DNA of 64,000 bases from Phycisphaerae bacterium (GCA_029260015.1 JAJDEB010000036.1:1030554-1094553); one strand, 5' to 3'; positions 34,976 to 43,824 are shown, counted from the first letter of the stretch. A program made the numbers and translations. The notes: generated by a model from the letters alone, not told the origin.

Positions 34976-35598
34976 GTACGATGCATTGCGATTTGAGTAC
35001 GGACATTGCGAAGGCGTCGTCATATTTCGATGAGCGTCTGGCCCACTTCGGACCGGGCATATCGGCGCTCGACTACGGATCGCGCGAAGGTCAAACCGCT
35101 CGCTTCAACGTGCTGATTGATGCGTGCGACTATCGCGGTAAGAAAGTGCTGGATGTCGGATGCGGGTTGGGAGATTTTGGCATCTTGCTTGCCGAACGCG
35201 CACCCGATTCGACATATATCGGAATTGATGTCTGCGAGGGCATGGTCAAACAGGCAAGGCATCGCGGGCTTGAGGCACGCCACATCGATATTCTTGGCGA
35301 TTCAAACACCCCGCCTGGCGACATCGTGATTGCAAACGGAATCTTCTATCTGTTGGAAGGCGAATGCGAGCAGAAAATGTACGCATTGATTTCGCGAATG
35401 TTTGAACTCGCCGGCGACGTTTTGATCTTCACATCGCTTAGCAACTGGGCCGATGTCGGCGACGATGACGAATTCCGCGCCGACCCGCTGGGCACACTCG
35501 AATTCTGCCGCACGCTTTCACCGACGGTTTGCCTTCGTCACGATTACCTGCCGCACGATTTCTGCATTTCGATCCGCAAACCAAAGGACGCGTCATGA
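34972..35598 (+). CDS. Class I SAM-dependent methyltransferase
   Basis: A 208-residue protein with the SAM motif K-V-L-D-V-G-C-G-L-G-D-F-G (58-70) and a strand-2 acid Y-I-G-I-D-V. It begins in an ATGA overlap with the formyltransferase and ends in an ATGA overlap with the WbqC gene, so it is in the same transcript. Target unknown; candidates are the hydroxyls of the nonulosonic acid. It shares no more than fold-level similarity with the methyltransferase at 33275. Confidence 0.82.
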   Translation: MSTMHCDLSTDIAKASSYFDERLAHFGPGISALDYGSREGQTARFNVLIDACDYRGKKVLDVGCGLGDFGILLAERAPDSTYIGIDVCEGMVKQARHRGLEARHIDILGDSNTPPGDIVIANGIFYLLEGECEQKMYALISRMFELAGDVLIFTSLSNWADVGDDDEFRADPLGTLEFCRTLSPTVCLRHDYLPHDFCISIRKPKDAS

Positions 35599-36308
35599 TC
35601 GTGTCCATCAACCAACCGGCATATCTGCCTTGGCTGGGCTACTTTGAGCGGATCGCCCGAAGCGACGTTCACGTTGTTCTCGATCATGTGCAGTTTGAAA
35701 AAAACAGCTTTGTCAATCGCAACCGCGTCCTCGTTAACGGCGGACCGACTTGGCTGACGGTGCCGATCAAAACCAAGGGTCGATTCGGCGACCTGCCCAT
35801 CTGCGACGTTGAGATTGACAACCAACACCCGTGGTGTCGCAAGCATTGGGAAACATTAAAACAGGCGTATGGCCAAGCGCCATTCTTCGACGAGCACGCC
35901 GAATTCTTTGCCCAAGTATATGAGCATGGCTGGACGCATCTTAGCGCCTTGTGTCAACACACGACACGCTATCTGCTTGACGCGTTTTCGATCGACACGA
36001 AGTGCATTTGCAGTTCGACCCTCGAAATCATCGGGCATCGCAATGAAATGCTTGTCAACTTGTGCCAATCATCAGATGCTACCGAGTACATTTCCGGAGC
36101 GCTTGGTCGCGACTATATCGATCCAACTCTCTTTGAAGACGCGAACATCGCGCTATCCTTTCAGGACTACGATCATCCGCAATACCCGCAGATACGCGGG
36201 CGAATATTTGCATCTCATCTGTCTGCCGTCGATTTGCTTTTCAATCACGGCCCCGAGAGTCGCAACATTCTTCTAAACGAATCCCATGTTTCGCAGGATT
36301 GCCCATGA
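35595..36308 (+). CDS. WbqC-like family protein
   Basis: A 237-residue member of the WbqC family found in polysaccharide loci. Diagnostic residues include I-N-Q-P-A-Y-L-P-W-L-G-Y-F at the N terminus and F-E-K-N-S-F-V-N-R-N-R-V, L-T-V-P-I-K, and L-L-F-N-H-G-P near the end. The family's biochemical role is not settled; members occur in O-antigen and amino-sugar clusters. The frame extends to 35529, but ATG 35595 overlaps the previous stop (ATGA) and is adopted. It ends four bases into the next gene. Confidence 0.9.
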   Translation: MIVSINQPAYLPWLGYFERIARSDVHVVLDHVQFEKNSFVNRNRVLVNGGPTWLTVPIKTKGRFGDLPICDVEIDNQHPWCRKHWETLKQAYGQAPFFDEHAEFFAQVYEHGWTHLSALCQHTTRYLLDAFSIDTKCICSSTLEIIGHRNEMLVNLCQSSDATEYISGALGRDYIDPTLFEDANIALSFQDYDHPQYPQIRGRIFASHLSAVDLLFNHGPESRNILLNESHVSQDCP

Positions 36309-37006
36309 GTCGATCCGGCAAACCCATCTGCATCATCCCTGCCCGTGGCGGATCGAAACGATTCCCGCGCAAGAACGTCGCCCTCCTTGGTGGCAAGCCG
36401 CTAATCGCGTGGACGATCGACGCGGCAAAGGGTTCTGGCCTCTTTGATCAGGTTCATTTGACATCGGACGATGCGGAGATTCTGAAACTCGCCGAGCAGC
36501 ATGGTGCCGCCGCGCACAATCGCGAAGCACGGTTGGCCGACGATCGCACCAGCGTCGCGGAAGTTTGCGCTGCCATCTGCAATGAAATAACCGACGGGCA
36601 CGACGCCAACCAGCCAATCGTCGCACTGTTGCCGACAAGTCCATTCCGCAGCGACGAAACCGTTTGCAAGGCTTACGAGCACTTTGTCGATCGCGAGGGC
36701 GATTCGCTGCAAAGCGTTTCTGCGCTTCAACATCCGCCCGAGTGGGCCATGACCGTCAGCGACGGAATGCTTCAACCATGCAATGCAGCGGCTTACAACA
36801 CGCCGCGCAACGAACTTCCGCAATCCGTTCGAGGCGACGGACTCATCATGATAGCCCGGCGCGGGTTTCTCGAAACACACCGTTCTTTTCTTGGCCCTCA
36901 CACGCTGGCTTTTCCATCACCACCGGGCGAAACTGTTGACATCGATATGCCGCAGGATTTGCTTTGGGCTGAGTTTCTTCTATCGCGACAGGAGTCTTTA
37001 TCGTGA
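36305..37006 (+). CDS. pseF: CMP-nonulosonic acid cytidylyltransferase (PseF type)
   Basis: Activates the nine-carbon acid with CTP to give the CMP-sugar used by transferases. The 233 residues start with I-C-I-I-P-A-R-G-G-S-K-R-F-P-R-K-N, the CTP-binding motif, followed by N-V-A-L-L-G-G-K-P-L-I-A-W-T, L-T-S-D-D-A-E-I, L-L-P-T-S-P-F-R and D-I-D-x-P-Q-D at the C terminus. Length matches PseF/NeuA. The start at ATG 36305 overlaps the previous stop by four bases; a TTG at 36299 is also open. A typical operon end, completing the pathway. Confidence 0.92.
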   Translation: MSRSGKPICIIPARGGSKRFPRKNVALLGGKPLIAWTIDAAKGSGLFDQVHLTSDDAEILKLAEQHGAAAHNREARLADDRTSVAEVCAAICNEITDGHDANQPIVALLPTSPFRSDETVCKAYEHFVDREGDSLQSVSALQHPPEWAMTVSDGMLQPCNAAAYNTPRNELPQSVRGDGLIMIARRGFLETHRSFLGPHTLAFPSPPGETVDIDMPQDLLWAEFLLSRQESLS

Positions 37007-37683
37007 ATGTGCTGGTCATTGCCGCCCATCCGGACGACGAAGTGCTTGGTTGCGGGGGAACGATCGCCCGCCTGGCGGCTGACGGACATCAGATCCACAT
37101 CGCCATTTTGGGTGAAGGCATCACCGGACGTCACGATATTCGCGGCGATGCTGACTCGAATGCACTCGAATCGCTGCATTCCCATGCGAAGCGCGCCGGC
37201 CAGATTCTTGGTGCGACCTCAGTCGAAGTGCTCGACCTACCCGACAACCGTTTCGATACAGTCTCGCAGCTCGACATCAACAAGCGCGTCGAACGATTGG
37301 TCGAAAAGCATAACCCGGAAGCGATATATACCCATCATGCGGGCGATTTGAATCTCGACCATGTCATCACGCATCGGGCTGTACTGACCGCGACCCGCCC
37401 CATGTCAAAGTCAGCCGTCAAAACGATTTACACATTCGAGGTCGCCTCATCGAGCGAGTGGGCGTTCGATTCCACCGGGCCGGCATTCGCACCCAACGTA
37501 TTCGTAGATATCGAAAAGTTCATCGACGCAAAATGTGAAGCCATGTCCGCATACGAATCCGAAGCTCGCGACTTTCCGCACCCGCGATCAACCCAAGCCC
37601 TTCGCGCCCAAGCCACGCATTGGGGCGCTGGTTGCGGACGCGCGGCGGCTGAGGTGTTTCAACTCGTCCGCGACATCCGCTAA
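37003..37683 (+). CDS. PIG-L family zinc deacetylase
   Basis: A 226-residue GlcNAc-PI de-N-acetylase-type enzyme. Motif A-A-H-P-D-D-E-V-L-G-C-G-G is at 8-20 (His-Pro-Asp-Asp metal/acid site), and T-H-H-A-G-D-L-N-L-D-H lies near 110-120. Relatives remove acetyl groups from amino sugars or glycoconjugates. The GTG at 37003 overlaps the pseF stop (GTGA), so it is the last operon gene. It may deacetylate an amino sugar intermediate or product. It converges on the Kazal-protein gene with a 24-base gap. Confidence 0.85.
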   Translation: MNVLVIAAHPDDEVLGCGGTIARLAADGHQIHIAILGEGITGRHDIRGDADSNALESLHSHAKRAGQILGATSVEVLDLPDNRFDTVSQLDINKRVERLVEKHNPEAIYTHHAGDLNLDHVITHRAVLTATRPMSKSAVKTIYTFEVASSSEWAFDSTGPAFAPNVFVDIEKFIDAKCEAMSAYESEARDFPHPRSTQALRAQATHWGAGCGRAAAEVFQLVRDIR

Positions 37684-37707
37684 GCGCCCTGGTTTCTCAT
37701 GGATTCC

Positions 37708-39234
37708 CTATTCGCAGCACTCGCCTTCATGGTCGACATTGACACCGGCTGCCGACGCCTCGCAAGCGTTGCCATATGTTTGATCGTCGCAACCGCACAC
37801 GGGAAGATAGACTTGGGGACACAGGTCGGCTGGCGCAGCACAAACACCGGTTCCCAGACAATCTCCCTCGACTTTGTCGCAATAATCATTGGGTAAGCAA
37901 TCCGTGTCTTCTGTGCATGGCGTCATGCAGACACCCGTGTTCTCAATATTGACGCCAGCCTTGGCTGCAGCGCACGCGTTTCCGTACGTTTGACCGTCGC
38001 ACCCACAAACTGGATCATAATTCAGCGGACATGCCACCGGTAGGGGCTGACACTGCCCGGCTCCGGTGCAATCTCCAACTGCTCGATGGCAGTAACCTGG
38101 GCCTGCCGAACTGCATTCAACGTTGGTCGTGCATTCCGAAACACATGGACCATCGGACGCTACGTTGACGCCAGCCGCCAGTGCGAGGCAAGCATTCGCG
38201 TATGTATTCTGATCGCATCCGCACACCGGCGCAAAGATCTGCACGCACGCCTGTGGTCTGTCGACGCACTCGCCTTCGATGTCAGCACAATTCTCTTTGA
38301 GGCAGAGTTCATTCTGATCGCATTCTGAATCGACGCGACATGTTTGCGGGCATACGCCTTGGGACTCGACATTGACGCCGGCAGCCTTCGCATAGCAGGG
38401 ATTGGAGTAGGTTTCGCCGTCACATCCGCAAACAGGATCGTAATTCGCCGCGCATATGTCTGGAATTGGATTGCATTGGCCTGCTCCATTGCAGTCACCG
38501 TCTTGCGTCGAGCAGAATTCTCCTGGCGAACATTCCGAATCATCAATACAAGGTGGCGGCGCACACGGCCCGGTATGTACGATATTGACGCCGGCTTCCG
38601 CCGCTGCGCAGTAGCTCGTATAGGTCTCACCGTCGCACCCGCAAACCGGTGATAGTGTAAAGCAAAGGATTTCTCGGTCTCGGCATTCGCCCGATCCCCC
38701 GCAATCGTTCACCGACTTGGAGCAAAATTCATCCAAAGCGCACTCCGTGTTGTCCTGGCATGTAGGAATGCAAACACCTTCGTGGTCTACGTTGATACCC
38801 GCTTGCCTGGCAATGCAAGCGTTGCCATACGTTTCACCATCGCACCCGCAGACCGGATCGTAAAAGAGTGGACAAATAGCGGGTTGCACCGCACACTCCC
38901 CCACACCTCCACAATCGCTACTCGCGGTCAGGCACATCTCTCCGGTCGGGCATTCGGAATTGTCAGTACACTCCGGTGGGCAGGGCGCCAACGGACCGGT
39001 GAAGTTCGTCTGCATCAGCGCAAAGTCATTGAGATCGACATCGCAGTCGCCATCAAGATCGCCGATCGGCCGGCCCGTCTCGTCAACAACGACGCCAAGC
39101 GGCGTACCGCAACAGACATCCTGATCGTCTGGGACGCCGTCTCCGTCTTCATCACATTCCGAACCCGCCCAAACCGCTAGCGGGGTACACAGTACCAACG
39201 CGAAAATGCCAATCGATCGCATGAGTGGGGTCAT
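37708..39234 (-). CDS. Secreted protein with dockerin-like segment and six Kazal-type domains
   Basis: A 508-residue exported protein. The signal peptide is M-T-P-L-M-R-S-I-G-I-F-A-L-V-L..., cleaved after A-V-W-A. A calcium-type Asp-rich stretch D-E-D-G-D-G-V-P-D-D-Q follows, then a dockerin-like loop G-D-L-D-G-D-C-D-V-D-L-N-D-F-A-L. After that come six Cys-rich units, each ending P-V-C-G-C-D-G-x-T-Y-x-N-x-C, the Kazal serine-protease-inhibitor signature, separated by E-C-x5-F-C-S spacers. The frame runs on to 39600, but that part overlaps the scpA promoter and gene. ATG 39234 has an AGAAGGA ribosome site at 6-8 bases. Confidence 0.88.
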   Translation of the reverse strand: MTPLMRSIGIFALVLCTPLAVWAGSECDEDGDGVPDDQDVCCGTPLGVVVDETGRPIGDLDGDCDVDLNDFALMQTNFTGPLAPCPPECTDNSECPTGEMCLTASSDCGGVGECAVQPAICPLFYDPVCGCDGETYGNACIARQAGINVDHEGVCIPTCQDNTECALDEFCSKSVNDCGGSGECRDREILCFTLSPVCGCDGETYTSYCAAAEAGVNIVHTGPCAPPPCIDDSECSPGEFCSTQDGDCNGAGQCNPIPDICAANYDPVCGCDGETYSNPCYAKAAGVNVESQGVCPQTCRVDSECDQNELCLKENCADIEGECVDRPQACVQIFAPVCGCDQNTYANACLALAAGVNVASDGPCVSECTTNVECSSAGPGYCHRAVGDCTGAGQCQPLPVACPLNYDPVCGCDGQTYGNACAAAKAGVNIENTGVCMTPCTEDTDCLPNDYCDKVEGDCLGTGVCAAPADLCPQVYLPVCGCDDQTYGNACEASAAGVNVDHEGECCE

Positions 39235-39492
39235 GATGCTTCCTTCTCGTAAAACCAGTTGCTTAGAATTGTCGGGCCAAAGCAAATGCGCAAACCCTGC
39301 CGTCCAAATGTTGATAGGAGCGAATCCGCGATATTCTGACAGTGCCACGTCAAAGTCGCCGATTTCAAAAAGATACGGGGCGAAATGCGACGCGAACGAA
39401 TTGCATCGATTAGTGTTTAAGACCACAATGGCCGCCCGATAGGCGATAATTGGAAAATACCCGACAAAGCGAACTACTAACGGATTCTTGAC

Positions 39493-40386
39493 GTGCCCGA
39501 CTACAAAGTTGACCTTGACGCCTACAATGGCCCGCTCGACCTGCTGCTGTTTTTGATCCGGCGAAGCGAGGTCGATATTTACGATATCCCCATCACCCAA
39601 ATCACCGAGCAGTACATCGCCTACATTCGCGTACTCGAAAACCTCGATCCGAACCTAGCTGCCGATTTCATCGTGATGGCCGCGACGTTGATGGAGATCA
39701 AATCACGGACCCTGCTGCCCAAACCGCCTGTCATCGAAGAGGAAGACGAATTCATCGATCCGCGGATGGAACTGGTTCGGCAATTGCTCGACTACAAACG
39801 CTTCAAAGATGCGGCGACAACTCTGGACGAAGTTCGTGCCGAGCGGGCGGCGCGTCATGAACGTGTCCCGGTTGTTCCGCGAATGGAAGAGGACGAAGTC
39901 GACCTCGACGACGTGCAAATCTGGGATTTGATCGCCGCCTTCCAAAAGGTGCTCGACGCCACCGGAGTCCGCAACCAGCAGCACGAGGTGCTTTACGACG
40001 ACACGCCCATCGCCCTGCATGCGGCTGACATCCTCGACATCCTCGGTCGCAGCAAAGACGGCCACGTTTTTCAGAAACTTTTTGAGGGTCGCACCAAGTC
40101 GCAACTCATCGGATTGTTTTTAGCCGTATTGGAATTGATCCGAAAAAACCGCATTCGGGCGGTGCAACAAGGCGAGTTCAACGAAATTCAACTGCAACTG
40201 CTCGACGATCAACCGATCACCGTTGATGAGGAATCGGACTATCGATCCAATCCCAATGATGTCCTAAACGCGTTTCACGAAACGGCAGACGATACGGTTG
40301 AAGATGCGATTGACGATACAGTTGAAGAAGAAACTGAAGAGGAGATTTCACTTACCGCAGGCGATGCAAAGGATTCTCTCGAATGA
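39493..40386 (+). CDS. scpA: Segregation and condensation protein A
   Basis: Kleisin of the bacterial SMC-ScpAB condensin. The 297 residues begin P-D-Y-K-V-D-L-D-A-Y-N-G-P-L-D-L-L-L-F-L-I-R-R-S-E-V-D-I-Y-D-I-P-I, the strongly conserved ScpA N terminus. The central T-L-M-E-I-K-S-R-T-L-L-P follows, and a C-terminal winged-helix region. An acidic tail (about 255-297) with a repeated D-D-T-V-E-D/E-E motif is longer than usual. The start is GTG 39493, the only start near the conserved N terminus. ScpB and SMC are not in the window. Its stop overlaps the RidA ATG (ATGA). Confidence 0.93.
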   Translation: MPDYKVDLDAYNGPLDLLLFLIRRSEVDIYDIPITQITEQYIAYIRVLENLDPNLAADFIVMAATLMEIKSRTLLPKPPVIEEEDEFIDPRMELVRQLLDYKRFKDAATTLDEVRAERAARHERVPVVPRMEEDEVDLDDVQIWDLIAAFQKVLDATGVRNQQHEVLYDDTPIALHAADILDILGRSKDGHVFQKLFEGRTKSQLIGLFLAVLELIRKNRIRAVQQGEFNEIQLQLLDDQPITVDEESDYRSNPNDVLNAFHETADDTVEDAIDDTVEEETEEEISLTAGDAKDSLE

Positions 40387-40841
40387 AGCCATCCGAAAAA
40401 CTCGCGTCGCTGAATCTCACGCTTCCCGAAGTAGCCAAACCCGTGGGCATTTATGTGCCGGCGAATATCGTTGGCAATCTGGCATACACCAGCGGACAGA
40501 TTCCGCTCAGAGGCGGCGAAGTTCTGTTTCAAGGCAAGGTTGGGGAAAACGTGAGTCTTGAAGATGCACAAGACGCCGCACGAATATGCACGTTAAATGC
40601 ATTGGCCGCGATCGCATCAGTCGCTGGCGGAATCGACAACATTTCCCGCGTCGTTCGGTTGTGCGTATTCGTCGCGTCGACTCCTGACTTTACCGATCAA
40701 CCCAAAGTCGCCAACGGCGCGAGTACACTGTGCGGAGAAGTATTCGGCGATGCGGGGAAGCATGTCCGAAGCGCTGTGGGCGTCACGGCATTACCGCTGA
40801 ATGCGTCCGTCGAATTGGAAATGGTCGCCGAGTTACGTTGA
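40383..40841 (+). CDS. RidA family (YjgF/YER057c/UK114) protein
   Basis: A 152-residue protein. The family hydrolyses reactive enamine/imine intermediates of amino-acid metabolism. It has S-G-Q-I-P-L-R-G-G, A-A-R-I-C-T-L-N-A-L-A-A-I-A, V-V-R-L-C-V-F-V-A-S-T-P-D-F and A-V-G-V-T-A-L-P-L-N-A-S-V-E-L-E-M-V-A, where the usual catalytic-type Arg before E-I-E appears to be absent. It is translationally coupled to scpA by an ATGA overlap. This longer RidA subgroup (about 150) is common next to unrelated genes. Confidence 0.9.
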   Translation: MKPSEKLASLNLTLPEVAKPVGIYVPANIVGNLAYTSGQIPLRGGEVLFQGKVGENVSLEDAQDAARICTLNALAAIASVAGGIDNISRVVRLCVFVASTPDFTDQPKVANGASTLCGEVFGDAGKHVRSAVGVTALPLNASVELEMVAELR

Positions 40842-40932
40842 TTCGATGGCACCGCCTGCTGACTTGATCACACGCCAACACTTCGCGTACACTCTCCAGC
40901 CTAATTCAATAGTCTAGACCGGGCCAATCTAC

Positions 40933-40942
40933 TTGATATCAA
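40933..40942. promoter_or_regulatory. TTGATATCAA palindrome just before a lipoprotein ribosome site
   Basis: The perfect 12-base palindrome CTTGATATCAAG at 40932-40943 overlaps the start of the AAGGAGG Shine-Dalgarno (40941-40947). The same TTGATATCAA core is at 5482-5491 upstream of the prepilin-like gene. It could be an operator; this is a suggestion only. Confidence 0.3.
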
Positions 40943-40954
40943 GGAGGAACACCG

Positions 40955-41677
40955 ATGCGCAGAGCTTTATGGCAAAAAAAGAACTTGGGATTGCTGACAA
41001 TCGCAAGTGTGTTGTTCACGTCACTCGTCGCTTGTGAAATAACTGTCGTGGAAAACGACGATGGCACGATCGATGTCGTGGTTGAGTCGTGCCTGCTCGG
41101 CGAATTTGAAGGCGACGCCAATTATTCGATTACTTCGCGTTCGGGCGATAGCGAACCCTTCGTCGTTAATTCAACGTCGCGCCACACCGTCACGTTTGGC
41201 GAAGATTTTAAGCCTGTTTCCTATCCGCTGATGTTGGGCTTGCTCAGTACCTCACAGCCCGACGATTTGACCGACATGCCCGAGATCGACTTCTTTGAAA
41301 ATTCGGGGATGAAAAACTTCAGTTGGGTGACGCGCGAAACCATCGGCGACAGCTTCCGCGACGTCCGCACCGACGCGACCTTTGAAGTCAACAACGCGCT
41401 CTTTGAGAAAACCCGTTATCGCATCGAATTCGATTTTATTGGTGAGCAGTTCTTCTTCAATGAAATCGACGACGATCCTCAGAACGACGACGATGCCGAT
41501 TCGAGCGTTTCATTTTCAGGCAACTATGTATTGGAAGGTGAACTCACTGATCCCGAAACTCTGAATTACGGTTCGTCAACAGAACAGACCGTCACCGATG
41601 AAGCGATTGGATTTGAAGAGACGATCGAGGGAACAGGGTCGGGCGAGTTCAAGTTGATCGTGCGCAATGATTTTTAG
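40955..41677 (+). CDS. Predicted lipoprotein of unknown function
   Basis: A 240-residue exported protein. A basic start, hydrophobic core L-L-T-I-A-S-V-L-F-T and lipobox S-L-V-A-C put the lipidated Cys at residue 27. The mature part is acidic, largely beta by pattern, with alternating Ser/Thr/Asp and an Asp-rich stretch D-D-D-P-Q-N-D-D-D-A-D near 175. No known domain is recognised. A strong AAGGAGG ribosome site lies 7 bases before ATG 40955. It stands alone on the plus strand after the RidA gene. Confidence 0.75.
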   Translation: MRRALWQKKNLGLLTIASVLFTSLVACEITVVENDDGTIDVVVESCLLGEFEGDANYSITSRSGDSEPFVVNSTSRHTVTFGEDFKPVSYPLMLGLLSTSQPDDLTDMPEIDFFENSGMKNFSWVTRETIGDSFRDVRTDATFEVNNALFEKTRYRIEFDFIGEQFFFNEIDDDPQNDDDADSSVSFSGNYVLEGELTDPETLNYGSSTEQTVTDEAIGFEETIEGTGSGEFKLIVRNDF

Positions 41678-41758
41678 GCGACCACTGTTCGACGTGTGCC
41701 ACTGGGTGCTTGCCGCCCAGTGTGATTGAAACGATTGAACCGCAGGAACTCGAACAAG

Positions 41759-42022
41759 CTAGAATTCGTTCTTGGGCTGTTTGGTCTTGATGTATTCAGA
41801 ACGTTTCTCGGCATACTCATCGCCGACGATCTCCTCGGCTTCAAACCGATCGGGATTGTCGGCGATTTTCTTGAGAAACGGAATGCACCACCCGCACCCG
41901 GTGCCCGCCCCCAGGCACTCAGTCATCTGACTGGCCTTGTCGGGCCGAGTCCGCCGCGAAAAATGAAGCAACTTCCGAAGCGGAACGTGGTAACAATAGC
42001 AGATGTTGTCGTCGAGGTTCAT
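41759..42022 (-). CDS. Stand-alone BFD-like [2Fe-2S] protein
   Basis: An 87-residue protein. The N-terminal C-Y-C-Y-H-V and the later G-T-G-C-G-W-C-I-P-F give the C-x-C ... C-x2-C ligand pattern of the bacterioferritin-associated ferredoxin (BFD) fold. It is followed by a helical, charged tail. BFD domains pass electrons to release iron from bacterioferritin, or serve as modules in nitrite reductase and other enzymes. The open frame reaches a TTG at 42058, but Met 42022 (M-N-L-D-D-N-I-C-Y-C) fits the fold and leaves 6 residues before the first Cys. No bacterioferritin gene is in the window. Confidence 0.8.
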   Translation of the reverse strand: MNLDDNICYCYHVPLRKLLHFSRRTRPDKASQMTECLGAGTGCGWCIPFLKKIADNPDRFEAEEIVGDEYAEKRSEYIKTKQPKNEF

Positions 42023-42149
42023 CAATCTAATTGTTCCACGGGTCGGCGATAATATCAACTGGATGACTTCAAACTACAATGATTCGGTTGATTGCGATCA
42101 ATAGCAGAGTAACGTTGCCAGTGCCTCTCACTTCACGGAGCATGGAATC

Positions 42150-43640
42150 ATGATGATGCAATTCGCTCAAGTCATCGCGCTGCTGATCACCTTGGTAACC
42201 CAATCGTCACCGCCCCCTCCATCCGAAGAAGCCGTCGCATTGATCATTGAATCCGTACGGGGGGGTGAAAACTGGATTCACGATGTGGACGGAATGCTCA
42301 TTCGCTTTGAAGGCGGGTGGACGCACCATCCCAAAGCCATCGCCCAAAGCCGCAAGCGGCTGGCTGGGTTCGCCATTGACGGGAAACTCGATCCCAATCT
42401 TCATCCCGACCTCAAACCGAAAACCTCCGAGACGATTGAATTGGCTTTCGATAAGAACCGCGTACGCAAATGCGTTGAGCAACACGGTTTTAGTCGCCGA
42501 GTGAATGTCTGGGACGGATCAAGAGCGACGACAAAGTCAGAATACTTCGCCCACAAGAGCGAAAGCTACGCCATCGACGTCAAGCCGTATCGGTTGGTCG
42601 GTGAATTTTACTTCATAGACATCACGTGGTTGCGCGCCGGACCACACAAGTTCTGGTGGATCGATCCAAAATCGACCTGGCCGGCAGAGTCATTCGGGCG
42701 CGCCGAAGATTTTAAATTCAAAGGACTAGAAACGTTTCGCGGCGTCGAATGCCACGTCTTGGAATACACGAGGAATGGGTTCCCCATCCAATGGTTTGTT
42801 TCAGTTGAAACCAAACAGTTAATTCGACATCTGACGATTGGTCCAGGATACAAATTTGACCACTGGCTAGGGGATTACAAAGAAATTGAGCTGGGTCGCT
42901 GGATGCCTATGACTCAAGGGTACACCACCTACGACATTGATGAAAAGGGCAACGACTACGAATCCGGGCGACGCGAATTCAAGGTCGTTGAAGTCCGAAT
43001 TAATCCAACCCTGTCGGATGAAATGTTTGCCATTGAAATCCCAGAGAACGCCAAAATCACCGACTACACGCACGATCCTTCGCTTTTCTATCGCTACAAG
43101 AAGAACATGGGCGAAGACGAGTGGCATGCGATTCTCAAAGAAGCAGACGAACGACATGAGCAGGAAACTTCGATCCGAATGGCCCAGGAGAAACTTGTCG
43201 GGAAAACTGCGCCCTCTTTCCCTAAAGGCAAATGGATCAACAGCAAACCGATGACCTGGAAGGAATTGGCCGGAAAGGTCGTTGTGCTGGATTTCTGGTC
43301 AACAACGTGTGGGCCCTGTCGCGCTCACCTGCCCAAGATGAATGAATTCAACAAATTGCGCAACAAGTTCAACGTGGTCGTCATTGGTATCCACTCTGCC
43401 GAGCGAAGCACCAACGCCGTCGAGGAATTCGTCCAGAAAAACAAACTCGAGTACCCTATATTTGTCGAGGTTCTGGGCGATAGCCCATACGCCGGTTTCG
43501 GAACCCTCTTCGACGGATTCGGCGTCCAGGGCATTCCATACACAGTCATCGTTGACAAGGAAGGAAAGATCGGCCATCCCGGAACGTGGTTGCTGGAATC
43601 AGCTTGGGGTACCGCACGTAGCATGGCAGCGACGGACTAG
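42150..43640 (+). CDS. Exported TlpA/ResA-like thioredoxin-domain protein
   Basis: A 496-residue protein. A short N-terminal hydrophobic helix (Q-V-I-A-L-L-I-T-L-V) suggests export. The first 340 residues form a beta-rich domain of unknown type resembling outer-membrane-lipoprotein-sorting (LolA-like) folds (R-G-V-E-C-H-V-L-E-Y-T). From about 355 there is a TlpA-like thioredoxin: G-K-T-A-P-S-F-P, V-V-L-D-F-W-S-T-T, then catalytic C-G-P-C (387-390), cis-Pro I-P-Y-T, and G-K-I-G-H-P-G. The usual WCxPC reads T-C-G-P-C. A disulfide oxidoreductase in the periplasm is likely. The combination is common in Planctomycetota. Confidence 0.85.
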   Translation: MMMQFAQVIALLITLVTQSSPPPPSEEAVALIIESVRGGENWIHDVDGMLIRFEGGWTHHPKAIAQSRKRLAGFAIDGKLDPNLHPDLKPKTSETIELAFDKNRVRKCVEQHGFSRRVNVWDGSRATTKSEYFAHKSESYAIDVKPYRLVGEFYFIDITWLRAGPHKFWWIDPKSTWPAESFGRAEDFKFKGLETFRGVECHVLEYTRNGFPIQWFVSVETKQLIRHLTIGPGYKFDHWLGDYKEIELGRWMPMTQGYTTYDIDEKGNDYESGRREFKVVEVRINPTLSDEMFAIEIPENAKITDYTHDPSLFYRYKKNMGEDEWHAILKEADERHEQETSIRMAQEKLVGKTAPSFPKGKWINSKPMTWKELAGKVVVLDFWSTTCGPCRAHLPKMNEFNKLRNKFNVVVIGIHSAERSTNAVEEFVQKNKLEYPIFVEVLGDSPYAGFGTLFDGFGVQGIPYTVIVDKEGKIGHPGTWLLESAWGTARSMAATD

Positions 43641-43824
43641 GCAATCGTAATTATTCTCCAGCGAATCTGACCATTTTTCTGGCCGGCATCGTCATTGAAC
43701 CAACATCGCCATCTGGAAACCCGAATTCGTCTATGGTAAGGTGCCCACCAATCCAGCCGCCAGTCTTTCTCGTTGCCGACCGAATTCGGTTTTTGGCAGT
43801 TTGAGGGCGAGATCGCGGCAAGCT

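Noticed and set aside
39235..39600. 122-residue upstream extension of the Kazal-domain protein
   Set aside because: It overlaps the divergent scpA start and lies before a clear signal peptide at 39234 with its own ribosome site.
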